From contig JAEDMH010000148.1 of assembly GCA_016303095.1 (NCBI GenBank), forward strand, positions 1 to 5,064: 5,064 nt of DNA, given 5' to 3'. Positions 1-4,729 of this stretch are shown here, piece by piece. The DNA is from Lentisphaeria bacterium. Its GTDB lineage: Bacteria; Verrucomicrobiota; Lentisphaeria; Oligosphaerales; Oligosphaeraceae. The first letter of the stretch is position 1. Every line of letters starts with the position of its first letter. Both the position numbers and the translations under genes were made by a program. The notes under the pieces were generated by a model that saw only the letters and a list, made by a program, of their open reading frames with translations, made no database searches and was not told the DNA's origin.

Positions 1-12
1 CCTCTCCTCTCC

Positions 13-40
13 TTGGAAAACCGAGGGCAAGGGATATAGT
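13..40 (+). promoter_or_regulatory. Predicted sigma-70-like promoter of arsR
   Basis: A -10 hexamer TATAGT (35-40, five of six consensus bases) follows a -35-like TTGGAA (13-18, four of six) with a 16-bp spacer. The expected transcription start is about 46-48, which falls on the left edge of the operator at 47-64. This is the arrangement expected of a repressor that blocks its own promoter. It is the only convincing promoter on the plus strand. Confidence 0.55.
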
Positions 41-46
41 ACGGCA

Positions 47-64
47 ATTGAACAGATGGTCAAT
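47..64. promoter_or_regulatory. Operator O1: ArsR/SmtB-type inverted repeat at the arsR transcription start
   Basis: The 18-bp site ATTGAACAGATGGTCAAT is palindromic at 14 of 18 positions, with perfect ATTGA/TCAAT ends. Its core TGAACAGATGGTCA (49-62) fits the TGA-N8-TCA core of the 12-2-12 inverted repeats bound by SmtB/CadC-family repressors. It overlaps the predicted transcription start of arsR, so autorepression is inferred. Confidence 0.7.
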
Positions 65-70
65 CATTGG

Positions 71-84
71 TGAATAGGAAGTCA
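71..84. promoter_or_regulatory. Operator-like site O2 over the arsR ribosome binding site and start
   Basis: TGAATAGGAAGTCA is a second TGA-N8-TCA, centred 22 bp (about two helical turns) after O1. Its first seven bases TGAATAG are shared with O3. The N8 part contains the arsR Shine-Dalgarno (AGGAAG, 76-81), and the last base is the A of the ATG. The inner bases are not palindromic, so it may be a weak or fortuitous site. Confidence 0.35.
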
Positions 85-434
85 TGCCTGCAATGGAGTC
101 GGAGTGTCAGCAACTTCACCCGGATGTGGTGGAGGAGGTTCGGAGCAAGATGTCTCCCAAGGCGGAGTACATCCAGATGGCCGTTCTCTTCAAACTCTGC
201 GGGGATGGCACCCGGGCTCAGCTCCTCCATGCCCTCCTCATCCGGGAACTGTGCGTCTGCGACTTGGCCGCCCTGCTGGGGATCACCAAGTCTGCCGTCT
301 CCCATCAGCTGAAGGTCCTCCGGCTGGCCAATCTGGTCCAGGGAAGACGAGAAGGCCAAAATGTCTTCTACTCCCTGGCCGATGACCATGTGAGGGCCAT
401 CATTCACACCGGATTTGAACACATCCGGGAGTGA
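84..434 (+). CDS. ArsR/SmtB-family metal-sensing transcriptional repressor (CadC-like)
   Basis: 116 residues, the usual length for this winged-helix family of dimeric repressors that leave DNA on binding metal. The alpha-3 motif ELCVCDLA (55-62) supplies the Cys pair C57/C59 used by CadC-type Cd/Pb/Zn sensors, and C8 with H12 in the N-terminal arm could complete that site. The recognition helix is ITKSAVSHQLKVLR (67-80), followed by the wing (GRREGQNVFYSL). The C-terminal helix has an intact D-x-H-x10-H-x-x-E site (D100, H102, H113, E116), the alpha-5 zinc site of SmtB/CzrA. Start 84 is preceded by AGGAAG with a short 4-nt spacing; the next ATG (93) would be 13 nt away and lies before C8, so either start keeps both sites. 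It has its own promoter, operator and terminator. Family is certain; the metal is not. Confidence 0.95.
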   Translation: MPAMESECQQLHPDVVEEVRSKMSPKAEYIQMAVLFKLCGDGTRAQLLHALLIRELCVCDLAALLGITKSAVSHQLKVLRLANLVQGRREGQNVFYSLADDHVRAIIHTGFEHIRE

Positions 435-449
435 CTGGATTTTCTTTCT

Positions 450-482
450 GACGGAGCCCCAGGGCTCTGTCTCTTCTCTTTC
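450..482 (+). terminator. Intrinsic terminator of arsR
   Basis: Sixteen bases after the arsR stop, 450-458 pairs with 463-471 (nine pairs, one G-U) around a CCAG loop, followed by the U-rich TCTTCTCTTTCC. It closes arsR as a monocistronic unit and separates it from O3, which begins a few bases later. Confidence 0.7.
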
Positions 483-485
483 CTC

Positions 486-506
486 AATAGTTGAATAGTT
501 TCTCAT
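486..506. promoter_or_regulatory. Operator O3 (ArsR-type, inverted orientation)
   Basis: The core TGAATAGTTTCTCA (492-505) is TGA-N8-TCA. Read on the minus strand the 21-bp block matches O5 at 17 of 21 positions, sharing ATTCAACTATT on one side and ATGAG on the other. It lies about 10 nt after the arsR terminator T-rich tract. I see no convincing -10/-35 pair next to it on either strand. Confidence 0.6.
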
Positions 507-563
507 CTCTTGCTTTCAGGGCGGAGCGTCGCCTCCCTTTCCTCTAGGGTTTTTCCGTCGCGG

Positions 564-604
564 GGAGGGGACGGAGGTCGTTTCCGGTCTATCCCTCCTT
601 TTTT
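564..604 (+). terminator. Strong intrinsic terminator, first inter-operator segment
   Basis: 564-575 pairs with 583-598: GGAGGG with CCCTCC, then GAC with GTC, then GGA with TCC. There is a one-base bulge (586), a three-base bulge (590-592) and a GGTCGTT loop. Six T residues (599-604) follow immediately. It would end a transcript of about 100 nt begun near O3. Confidence 0.65.
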
Positions 605-640
605 GGGTGTGTTGAGGGGAAGGCAGGAGAGGAGGTCGCT

Positions 641-672
641 TCCTCCCCGGCGAAAGCAGGGGGAGGGTTTTT
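641..672 (+). terminator. Intrinsic terminator with GAAA tetraloop, upstream of O4
   Basis: CCTCCCC (642-648) pairs with GGGGAGG (660-666), extended by T641-G667. An inner GC/GC pair closes a GAAA tetraloop (652-655), and TTTTT (668-672) follows. It lies 13 nt before O4 and insulates it from upstream transcription. Confidence 0.65.
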
Positions 673-684
673 GTTCTCCATTGG

Positions 685-705
685 ATGAGTAGATGTTCAA
701 CTGTT
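685..705. promoter_or_regulatory. Operator O4 (ArsR-type)
   Basis: The core TGAGTAGATGTTCA (686-699) fits TGA-N8-TCA. The 21-bp block is identical to O5 at 17 of 21 positions in the same orientation. The upstream flank also matches O5 in layout: a T-run ending in TTG, then 11 nt, then ATGAGTAG. A TTGTTC at 671-676 could be a -35 element, but no good -10 follows. Confidence 0.65.
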
Positions 706-734
706 GCCCTGCGAAAGAATGCATTGCTGCGCGT

Positions 735-746
735 TAGGCATGCCTA
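735..746. repeat. Perfect 12-bp palindrome TAGGCATGCCTA
   Basis: A perfect 12-bp palindrome lies 30 nt downstream of O4, inside the second inter-operator segment. It resembles neither the ArsR-type core nor a DtxR/IdeR box, whose AGG/CCT half-sites are wider apart. It could be a binding site for another dimeric regulator, or chance. Confidence 0.4.
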
Positions 747-826
747 GGGCGAGCCTTTCCTTCATTCCGGGGATGGATGGTCGGGGAGGGGGTGGGGAGC
801 AGGAATCGGGCCTGTGTCTTCTCCTC

Positions 827-852
827 TTCCCGGCGATCCGGGGAATCTTTTT
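827..852 (+). terminator. Intrinsic terminator, second inter-operator segment
   Basis: TTCCCGG (827-833) pairs with CCGGGGA (838-844, one G-U) around a CGAT loop. ATC and TTTTT (848-852) follow. It would end a transcript of about 150 nt begun near O4. Confidence 0.6.
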
Positions 853-855
853 GGG

Positions 856-889
856 ACGGGGTGTTTTCTCCTGCCTCCCGTTTTCTTTT
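856..889 (+). terminator. Terminator-like hairpin immediately upstream of O5
   Basis: ACGGGG (856-861) pairs with TCCCGT (876-881, one G-U) around a 14-nt loop and is followed by TTTCTTTT (882-889). It forms a tandem pair with the terminator ending at 852. The same bases can form a competing 9-bp stem (850-858 with 891-899). Confidence 0.45.
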
Positions 890-901
890 GCGTCCCAAAT
901 A

Positions 902-922
902 ATGAGTAGTCATTCAACTATT
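902..922. promoter_or_regulatory. Operator O5 (ArsR-type), proximal to feoA
   Basis: The core TGAGTAGTCATTCA (903-916) fits TGA-N8-TCA. It shares ATGAGTAG with O4 and ATTCAACTATT with the inverted O3. It lies about 100 nt before the feoA start and is the likeliest control point for feoAB. The promoter is unclear: AATAAT at 898-903 could be a -10 but has no -35 partner. Confidence 0.65.
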
Positions 923-950
923 TGTTCATTTGAGTGTAAGAGTTGTCAGG

Positions 951-966
951 CCGGCCGAGTGGCCGG
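951..966 (+). other. GC hairpin in the feoA leader
   Basis: CCGGCC (951-956) and GGCCGG (961-966) form six G-C pairs around a GAGT loop. No T-run follows, so it is not an intrinsic terminator. In a transcript from O5 it would lie near the 5' end and might stabilise the mRNA. Confidence 0.4.
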
Positions 967-1018
967 GCGTTTCCGGGGAAGGCGTGTGTCTTCCTCAAAG
1001 ACCGAGAGGAACAGGAAC

Positions 1019-1032
1019 ATGAGTAGACATCA
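1019..1032. promoter_or_regulatory. Degenerate operator-like sequence O6 over the feoA start codon
   Basis: ATGAGTAG (1019-1026) is identical to the left arm of O4 and O5. It continues ACATCA, giving TGA-N7-TCA, one base short of the core spacing in the five other sites. It may be a decayed copy, a weak site or chance. Confidence 0.25.
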
Positions 1033-1366
1033 ATGCCCCTGCGGATGCGGGGGAAATGGGAAGCCGAGAAGCTACGCATCCTCGGCGTTTTCAGGTTTTT
1101 CCGGGGAAATTGGGGAAGGGCCTCTTTCGCAGTTGCCCCTTGGGGTTTGCGGGGAGATCGTGGGGATGCCCTTGGGGGTGCGGAGTCGTCAGAAATTGGC
1201 GGATGTGGGACTCATTCCCGGGATTTGCGTGGAGATGGAGGCTCGCGCTCCCTTTGGGAGTTTGTGTCGCATTGGGTTGTTGGGGACCAGCTTAGCCATC
1301 AGCATGGAGGATGCCTCTCAGATTCATGTTCGCGTGGTGGAGCGTCAAGTGGGAGGTGAAGCATGA
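1019..1366 (+). CDS. feoA: FeoA, ferrous iron transport accessory protein with Cys-rich N-terminal extension
   Basis: 115 residues. Residues about 35-110 form the SH3-like FeoA domain (PLSQLPLGVCGEIV..., then LADVGLIPG, APFG and a closing beta strand IHVRVVE). FeoA acts in the cytosol with FeoB and is needed for Fe(II) uptake, probably by modulating the FeoB GTPase. Start 1019 has GAGAGGA (1004-1010) 8 nt upstream. No ATG, GTG or TTG occurs in frame between it and the domain, so most of the extension must be translated. FeoA proteins are usually 75-85 residues; the extra ~34 begin MSRHQCPCGCGG, with C6, C8 and C10 plus H4, a possible metal site. Its stop overlaps the feoB start (ATGA, 1363-1366). 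Codon use is unusual: six of ten Leu codons are TTG and none is CTG. Confidence 0.9.
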   Translation: MSRHQCPCGCGGNGKPRSYASSAFSGFSGEIGEGPLSQLPLGVCGEIVGMPLGVRSRQKLADVGLIPGICVEMEARAPFGSLCRIGLLGTSLAISMEDASQIHVRVVERQVGGEA

Positions 1367-3492
1367 AGAGATATCGCATTGCCTTGGCAGGGAATCCCAA
1401 TTGTGGCAAGACCTGCATTTTCAATGCTCTGACGGGAGCGCGCCAGCACGTGGGGAACTACCCTGGGGTGACGGTGGAGAACAAATCGGGTCGTTTTTTC
1501 TTGGACGGGCAGGAAGTGGAGGTGGTGGATCTTCCCGGGATCTACTCTCTTTCCTCCCATTCTCCCGAGGAGCGGGTGGTCTTCCAGGAGCTGACCGCCG
1601 CCGCGCCCAAGTTGGATTTGATCCTGAATGTGATTGACTCCTCCATCCCGGAGCGCTCCCTCTATCTCACCACCCAGCTGGCGGAATTGGGGGTTCCCAT
1701 GATGCTGGTGCTGAACATGTCCGACGAAGCGGACCGGAAGAAGATCCATTTCGACCACAAGAAGATGGAGGAGTTCTTCGGGGTGCATGTGGTGCGGACG
1801 GTGGGACGTACGGAAGAGGGGGTTCGTCCTCTTTTGGAGGCCCTCTCGGTTTTCCTCCACTACGGTCTGGAGCATGGTCCTGCCACCTTGAGCTATGGGG
1901 AGAAGGTGGATGGGGAAATCCGCCGTCTCCAGCAGGAGGTTCAGGCGAATCTTCCGGCGGAAGTGGCTCCTGGCGCAGTCCGTTTCTTCGCCACCAAGCT
2001 TCTGGAACGGGATTCCACCCTTCAGCAGATGCCTGCCATGGCTCCTCTGCTTCCCTTGGCGGAGGAGAGTCTGAAACGGCTGGGGGGAGAGGCGGACGAC
2101 ACCTTCCTGGCCCGCCGCCGCTACGCCCTCCTGGGGGACTTCTGCCGAAAGGCCATCGTCAACGGAGAGAAAAACCGCCGGGATCTCTCCCGGAAGGCGG
2201 ACGCCCTCCTCACCCACCGATTCCTGGGACTCCCCATCTTCCTCCTGGTGATCTTCCTCACCTTCTTCTTCACCTTCAATTGCGCCCAGCCCTTCATGGA
2301 CTGGATTGAAGGGGCCTTTGGATGGCTGGGAGACCTGGTGAAGGAACATTGGGCGGAGGATACTCTCCCCTATCTCCGATCCATGGTGGCGGACGGCATC
2401 ATCGCCGGCGTGGGGGGTGTTCTGGTCTTCCTTCCCAACATTCTCTTCCTCTTCCTGGCCATCGCCTTGCTGGAGGATTCGGGATACATGGCCCGGGCCG
2501 CCTTCGTGATGGACGGACTCATGCGGAAGTTCGGCCTCCACGGCCGGGCCTTCGTGCCTCTGGTGCTGGGCTTCGGCTGCAACGTGCCCGCCATCATGGC
2601 CACCCGAACCATCGAGTCGGAACGGGATCGAAAGACCACCATCCTGGTGCTCCCCCTGATGAGCTGCGGCGCCCGACTCCCCATCTACTCCCTGATCATC
2701 CCCGTCTTCTTCACGGGACTGTTCCGTCCCCTGGTGATGTGGGGAATCTACCTCCTGGGGGTGGTGGTGGCGCTGGTGGCGGCCCGCTTCATGAAGTCCA
2801 CCCTCTTCCGGGGAGAGGGGGAGGTCTTCCTGATGGAGCTTCCTCCCTACCGGTGTCCTTCCCTCCGCTCCCTCCTGCTCCACATGTGGGACCGAGGCAA
2901 GATGTATCTCCATAAGGCGGGAACCGTCATTCTGCTCACCAGCATCGTCCTCTTCCTCTGCAACACTTTGCCGAAGAAGAGCACCTTCTCCCGGGACTAC
3001 CCGGGAGAGGCCCAGACCCTGGAGGAGACCCTGCCGGAAGGGGAGGAACGGGAGGAGGCGATGGCCCTCCTGGAAAACGCCCAGGCTGCCGAGGAGTTGG
3101 AGTTCACCCTCTCCGGACGGGTGGGCAAATTCCTGGAACCGGTCTTCCGCCCCATCGGCTTCGACTGGAAACTGGTGACGGCCTCCATCGCCGGCCTGGC
3201 GGCCAAGGAGGTCTTCGTCTCCCAGCTGGGCATCCTCTATGCCGAAGGAGAGGCGGACGAGGAGTCGGAGGGACTCCGGGCCCAAATCCGCGAGGCATAC
3301 ACGCCTCTCCAGGGATTCTGCATCATGATCTTCACCCTGATGTCCATTCCCTGCTTCGCCACCCTGGCCGTCATCCGACGGGAACTCAATTCCTGGAAGT
3401 GGTGCCTTCTGGAGGCCTGCGGACTCTTCCTGCTGGCCTATGTCTCCACCTTCCTGGTCTTCCAAGTGGGCTGCCTCCTGGGATGGGGCTGA
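1363..3492 (+). CDS. feoB: FeoB, GTPase-coupled ferrous iron transporter
   Basis: 709 residues, complete (E. coli FeoB is longer, at 773). The N-terminal G domain shows G1 GNPNCGKT (10-17), G2 around T37 in NYPGVTVE, G3 DLPG (56-59) and G4 NMSD (118-121); G5 is divergent (near 144-151). A helical regulatory domain follows to about 285. The membrane part starts with RFLGLPIF (286-293) and includes EDSGYMARAAFVMD (371-384), the gate motif GCNVPA (C406), MSCGARLP (433-440, C435), the second gate AAKEVFVSQLG (613-623) and IPCFAT (C664). These are the conserved FeoB transport motifs, so Fe(II) import across the inner membrane is expected, although Mn or other divalent metals are known for some homologues. 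The start overlaps the feoA stop and has GGGAGGTG upstream, implying translational coupling. There is no Cys-rich C-terminal tail. Confidence 0.97.
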   Translation: MKRYRIALAGNPNCGKTCIFNALTGARQHVGNYPGVTVENKSGRFFLDGQEVEVVDLPGIYSLSSHSPEERVVFQELTAAAPKLDLILNVIDSSIPERSLYLTTQLAELGVPMMLVLNMSDEADRKKIHFDHKKMEEFFGVHVVRTVGRTEEGVRPLLEALSVFLHYGLEHGPATLSYGEKVDGEIRRLQQEVQANLPAEVAPGAVRFFATKLLERDSTLQQMPAMAPLLPLAEESLKRLGGEADDTFLARRRYALLGDFCRKAIVNGEKNRRDLSRKADALLTHRFLGLPIFLLVIFLTFFFTFNCAQPFMDWIEGAFGWLGDLVKEHWAEDTLPYLRSMVADGIIAGVGGVLVFLPNILFLFLAIALLEDSGYMARAAFVMDGLMRKFGLHGRAFVPLVLGFGCNVPAIMATRTIESERDRKTTILVLPLMSCGARLPIYSLIIPVFFTGLFRPLVMWGIYLLGVVVALVAARFMKSTLFRGEGEVFLMELPPYRCPSLRSLLLHMWDRGKMYLHKAGTVILLTSIVLFLCNTLPKKSTFSRDYPGEAQTLEETLPEGEEREEAMALLENAQAAEELEFTLSGRVGKFLEPVFRPIGFDWKLVTASIAGLAAKEVFVSQLGILYAEGEADEESEGLRAQIREAYTPLQGFCIMIFTLMSIPCFATLAVIRRELNSWKWCLLEACGLFLLAYVSTFLVFQVGCLLGWG

Positions 3493-3515
3493 CCCCTCCC
3501 TTCTCTCCCCTGTGA

Positions 3516-3541
3516 CCCCTTCCCGAACCGTCAAGAAGGGG
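3516..3541 (+). other. Hairpin between feoB and the barrel gene
   Basis: CCCCTTC (3516-3522) and GAAGGGG (3535-3541) form a perfect 7-bp stem with a 12-nt loop, in the 89-nt gap after feoB. No T-run follows, so it is not an intrinsic terminator. In a polycistronic mRNA it could mark processing or protect the feoAB segment. No operator core or clear promoter is seen in this gap. Confidence 0.4.
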
Positions 3542-3581
3542 GCCGCATCCCATCCATCCAATCCATAGGAGCAAACCAAGA

Positions 3582-4394
3582 ATGAAACGTTCCTTTCTCT
3601 TTCTCCTGACGGTCCTTGCGACTGTCAGCTGTCTGAACGCCCAGGAGAGTCCCCTCTCCGAAACTCCCCTTCCCGTGGAGGAACTCCAGGAAGAAGAGCG
3701 GGAGTGGGGCGCGTCCCTCTCCGTGAGCTATGCCAGTCACTACTTTGACAAGGGAGCCTATTCCAATACGGATCCCATCTTCCAGGGAGACCTGGAGGTG
3801 ACTTGGAAGGAGTTCTTCCTGGGGGGCACCGGCATTCTGGACTGCACAGACCAGAATGACCACCGCCAATCCTTCGAGGAATGGGACTGGACCGTGGGAT
3901 GGCGCCCCGTGCTGGGAGGAGAGTGGGAGGGCCCCATTCAGGGGCTGGAGTTCCAGCTGGCCTACGTCCGCTACGTCTACCCCCAAAGCCGCGGAGAGGA
4001 TTTCCAGGAAATCAACCTGGCCGTCAATGCCCAAACCCTTCTCTCCCCGGGAATCGACCTCTACTACGACTTCGAGGATAGCTTCTTCTATGGCAATCTG
4101 AATCTCTCCCACACGGTGGAGCTGGCAGAGTCTCTTGCCTGGAACCTGGGAGCCCAGCTGTGGTGGGGAAACCATCGTTTCCAACTCCGGGACTTCGAGG
4201 TGCGGGAGAACGCCCCCTTCTCCCTGGTGGCGGAAACCTCCTTGGAATACACTCTCCGGGAGGGAATCTCCTTCGGCCCCTTCGCCGCCGGCGGCTGGGC
4301 CCTGGGCCACAAAATGCGGGAAAGCTGGAAGGAGGCCGAGGATCAGTCCGCCTTTAACTGGGTGGCCGGCCTCAGTCTGACTCTCGAATTCTAG
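3582..4394 (+). CDS. Predicted outer-membrane beta-barrel protein, function unknown
   Basis: 270 residues. A signal peptide is clear: positive K2/R3, hydrophobic 4-15, and a signal peptidase I site after L18-N19-A20. C17 lies in a poor lipobox, so a lipoprotein is less likely. After an acidic linker (22-42) the chain alternates short polar turns with amphipathic strands rich in Tyr, Trp and Phe (such as ASLSVSYASHYFDKGAY and FQLAYVRYVYP) and ends in LSLTLEF, the terminal aromatic typical of outer-membrane barrels. The opening strand recalls small porin-like families such as TIGR02001/TorF, but I cannot assign a family firmly. AGGAG (3567-3571) lies 10 nt before the ATG. It follows feoB by 89 nt and ends 30 nt before a strong terminator, so cotranscription with feoAB is likely; a role in metal passage through the outer membrane is inferred only. 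Confidence 0.85.
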   Translation: MKRSFLFLLTVLATVSCLNAQESPLSETPLPVEELQEEEREWGASLSVSYASHYFDKGAYSNTDPIFQGDLEVTWKEFFLGGTGILDCTDQNDHRQSFEEWDWTVGWRPVLGGEWEGPIQGLEFQLAYVRYVYPQSRGEDFQEINLAVNAQTLLSPGIDLYYDFEDSFFYGNLNLSHTVELAESLAWNLGAQLWWGNHRFQLRDFEVRENAPFSLVAETSLEYTLREGISFGPFAAGGWALGHKMRESWKEAEDQSAFNWVAGLSLTLEF

Positions 4395-4423
4395 CCAAAG
4401 GCCGCAAAATCCACTTCGGCTCC

Positions 4424-4472
4424 CAGGCGGGGGCGGTTCATGCCAGACATGGATCGCTCCTGCCTGCTTTTT
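4424..4472 (+). terminator. Strong intrinsic terminator ending the feoAB-barrel operon
   Basis: 4424-4441 pairs with 4449-4466 over 18 bp, with four G-U pairs and no mismatch, around a 7-nt loop. CTTTTT (4467-4472) follows. It begins 30 nt after the barrel gene stop and also keeps transcription from running antisense into the tRNA genes. Confidence 0.85.
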
Positions 4473-4554
4473 CCCAGAAAGCCGGAACCCCAGAATGCCT
4501 CCCCGCTCCTCCTCCCCCCTAAAACCATCAGGGGAAACATCGAAATATTCTGCG

Positions 4555-4639
4555 TGGTGCGAGAGGCGGGACTCGAACCCGCACGCCGTAAGGCACGAGA
4601 ACCTAAATCTCGGGCGTCTGCCAATTTCGCCACTCTCGC
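4555..4639 (-). tRNA. tRNA-Leu, anticodon UAG
   Basis: 85 nt including encoded CCA (4555-4557). The acceptor stem GCGAGAG/CTCTCGC is perfect. The leucine-type D arm GCGAAATTGGCAGACGC is followed by an anticodon stem CGAGA/TCTCG with loop TTTAGGT (anticodon TAG), a long variable arm (TGCCTTACGGCG) and a T arm GCGGG-TTCGAGT-CCCGC. It reads CUA and, by wobble, other CUN codons. No clear promoter of its own is visible upstream, and a strong terminator separates it from the other tRNA. Confidence 0.97.
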
Positions 4640-4684
4640 CCTAAAAAGGGCTAGGGTAGGGGCTCTTATCCCTCCCTTCTTGCC

Positions 4685-4719
4685 AAAAAAAGACCCCCGA
4701 ACCGTGGAAGATCCGGGGG
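4685..4719 (-). terminator. Intrinsic terminator of tRNA-Leu(CAG)
   Basis: On the minus strand CCCCCGGATC (4719-4710) pairs with GGTTCGGGGG (4703-4694): ten pairs, two of them G-U, with a 6-nt loop. TC and seven T residues (4691-4685) follow. It begins 11 nt after the tRNA CCA end. On the plus strand the stem is followed only by CTTTTA, a weaker signal. Confidence 0.9.
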
Positions 4720-4729
4720 GCTTTTACAT

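Larger units (their letters stand above)
435..1018. other. 584-bp gene-free regulatory region between arsR and feoA
   Basis: No credible protein gene is seen. There is no ATG between 507 and 684, and the reading frame open from 704 into feoA translates to low-complexity sequence across terminators and an operator. The stretch holds three operators (O3 486-506, O4 685-705, O5 902-922) alternating with terminator-like hairpins (450-482, 564-604, 641-672, 827-852, 856-889). The top strand is rich in G runs and pyrimidine runs. Short RNAs starting at O3 and O4 are possible (see findings). Confidence 0.6.

Noticed and set aside
510..692. 60-codon open frame between O3 and O4
   Set aside because: It starts at TTG without a ribosome binding site, runs through two terminators and has Arg/Gly/Ser-rich, protein-unlike content.
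735..746. DtxR/IdeR-type iron box at TAGGCATGCCTA
   Set aside because: The AGG and CCT half-sites are only four bases apart, unlike the 19-bp DtxR/IdeR box; kept only as an unexplained palindrome.
704..1018. In-frame upstream extension of feoA (open from 704, ATG at 719 and 902)
   Set aside because: The translation is low-complexity, crosses two terminator hairpins and operator O5, and neither ATG has a ribosome binding site. The ATG at 1019 has a good one.
3516..3541. Terminator between feoB and the barrel gene
   Set aside because: A perfect 7-bp stem but followed by GCCGCATCCC rather than a T-run, so it should not end transcription by the intrinsic mechanism.
1345..3579. 744-codon open frame antisense to feoB
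   Set aside because: It is the complement shadow of a GC-rich gene; the translation is Gln/Gly/His/Glu-rich without a recognisable domain, while the plus strand encodes complete FeoB.
4516..4534. CCCCT/AGGGG hairpin downstream of tRNA-Leu(UAG)
   Set aside because: Only five pairs with a nine-base loop and no T-run on either strand, so it was not called as that tRNA's terminator; its 3' end signal remains unidentified.
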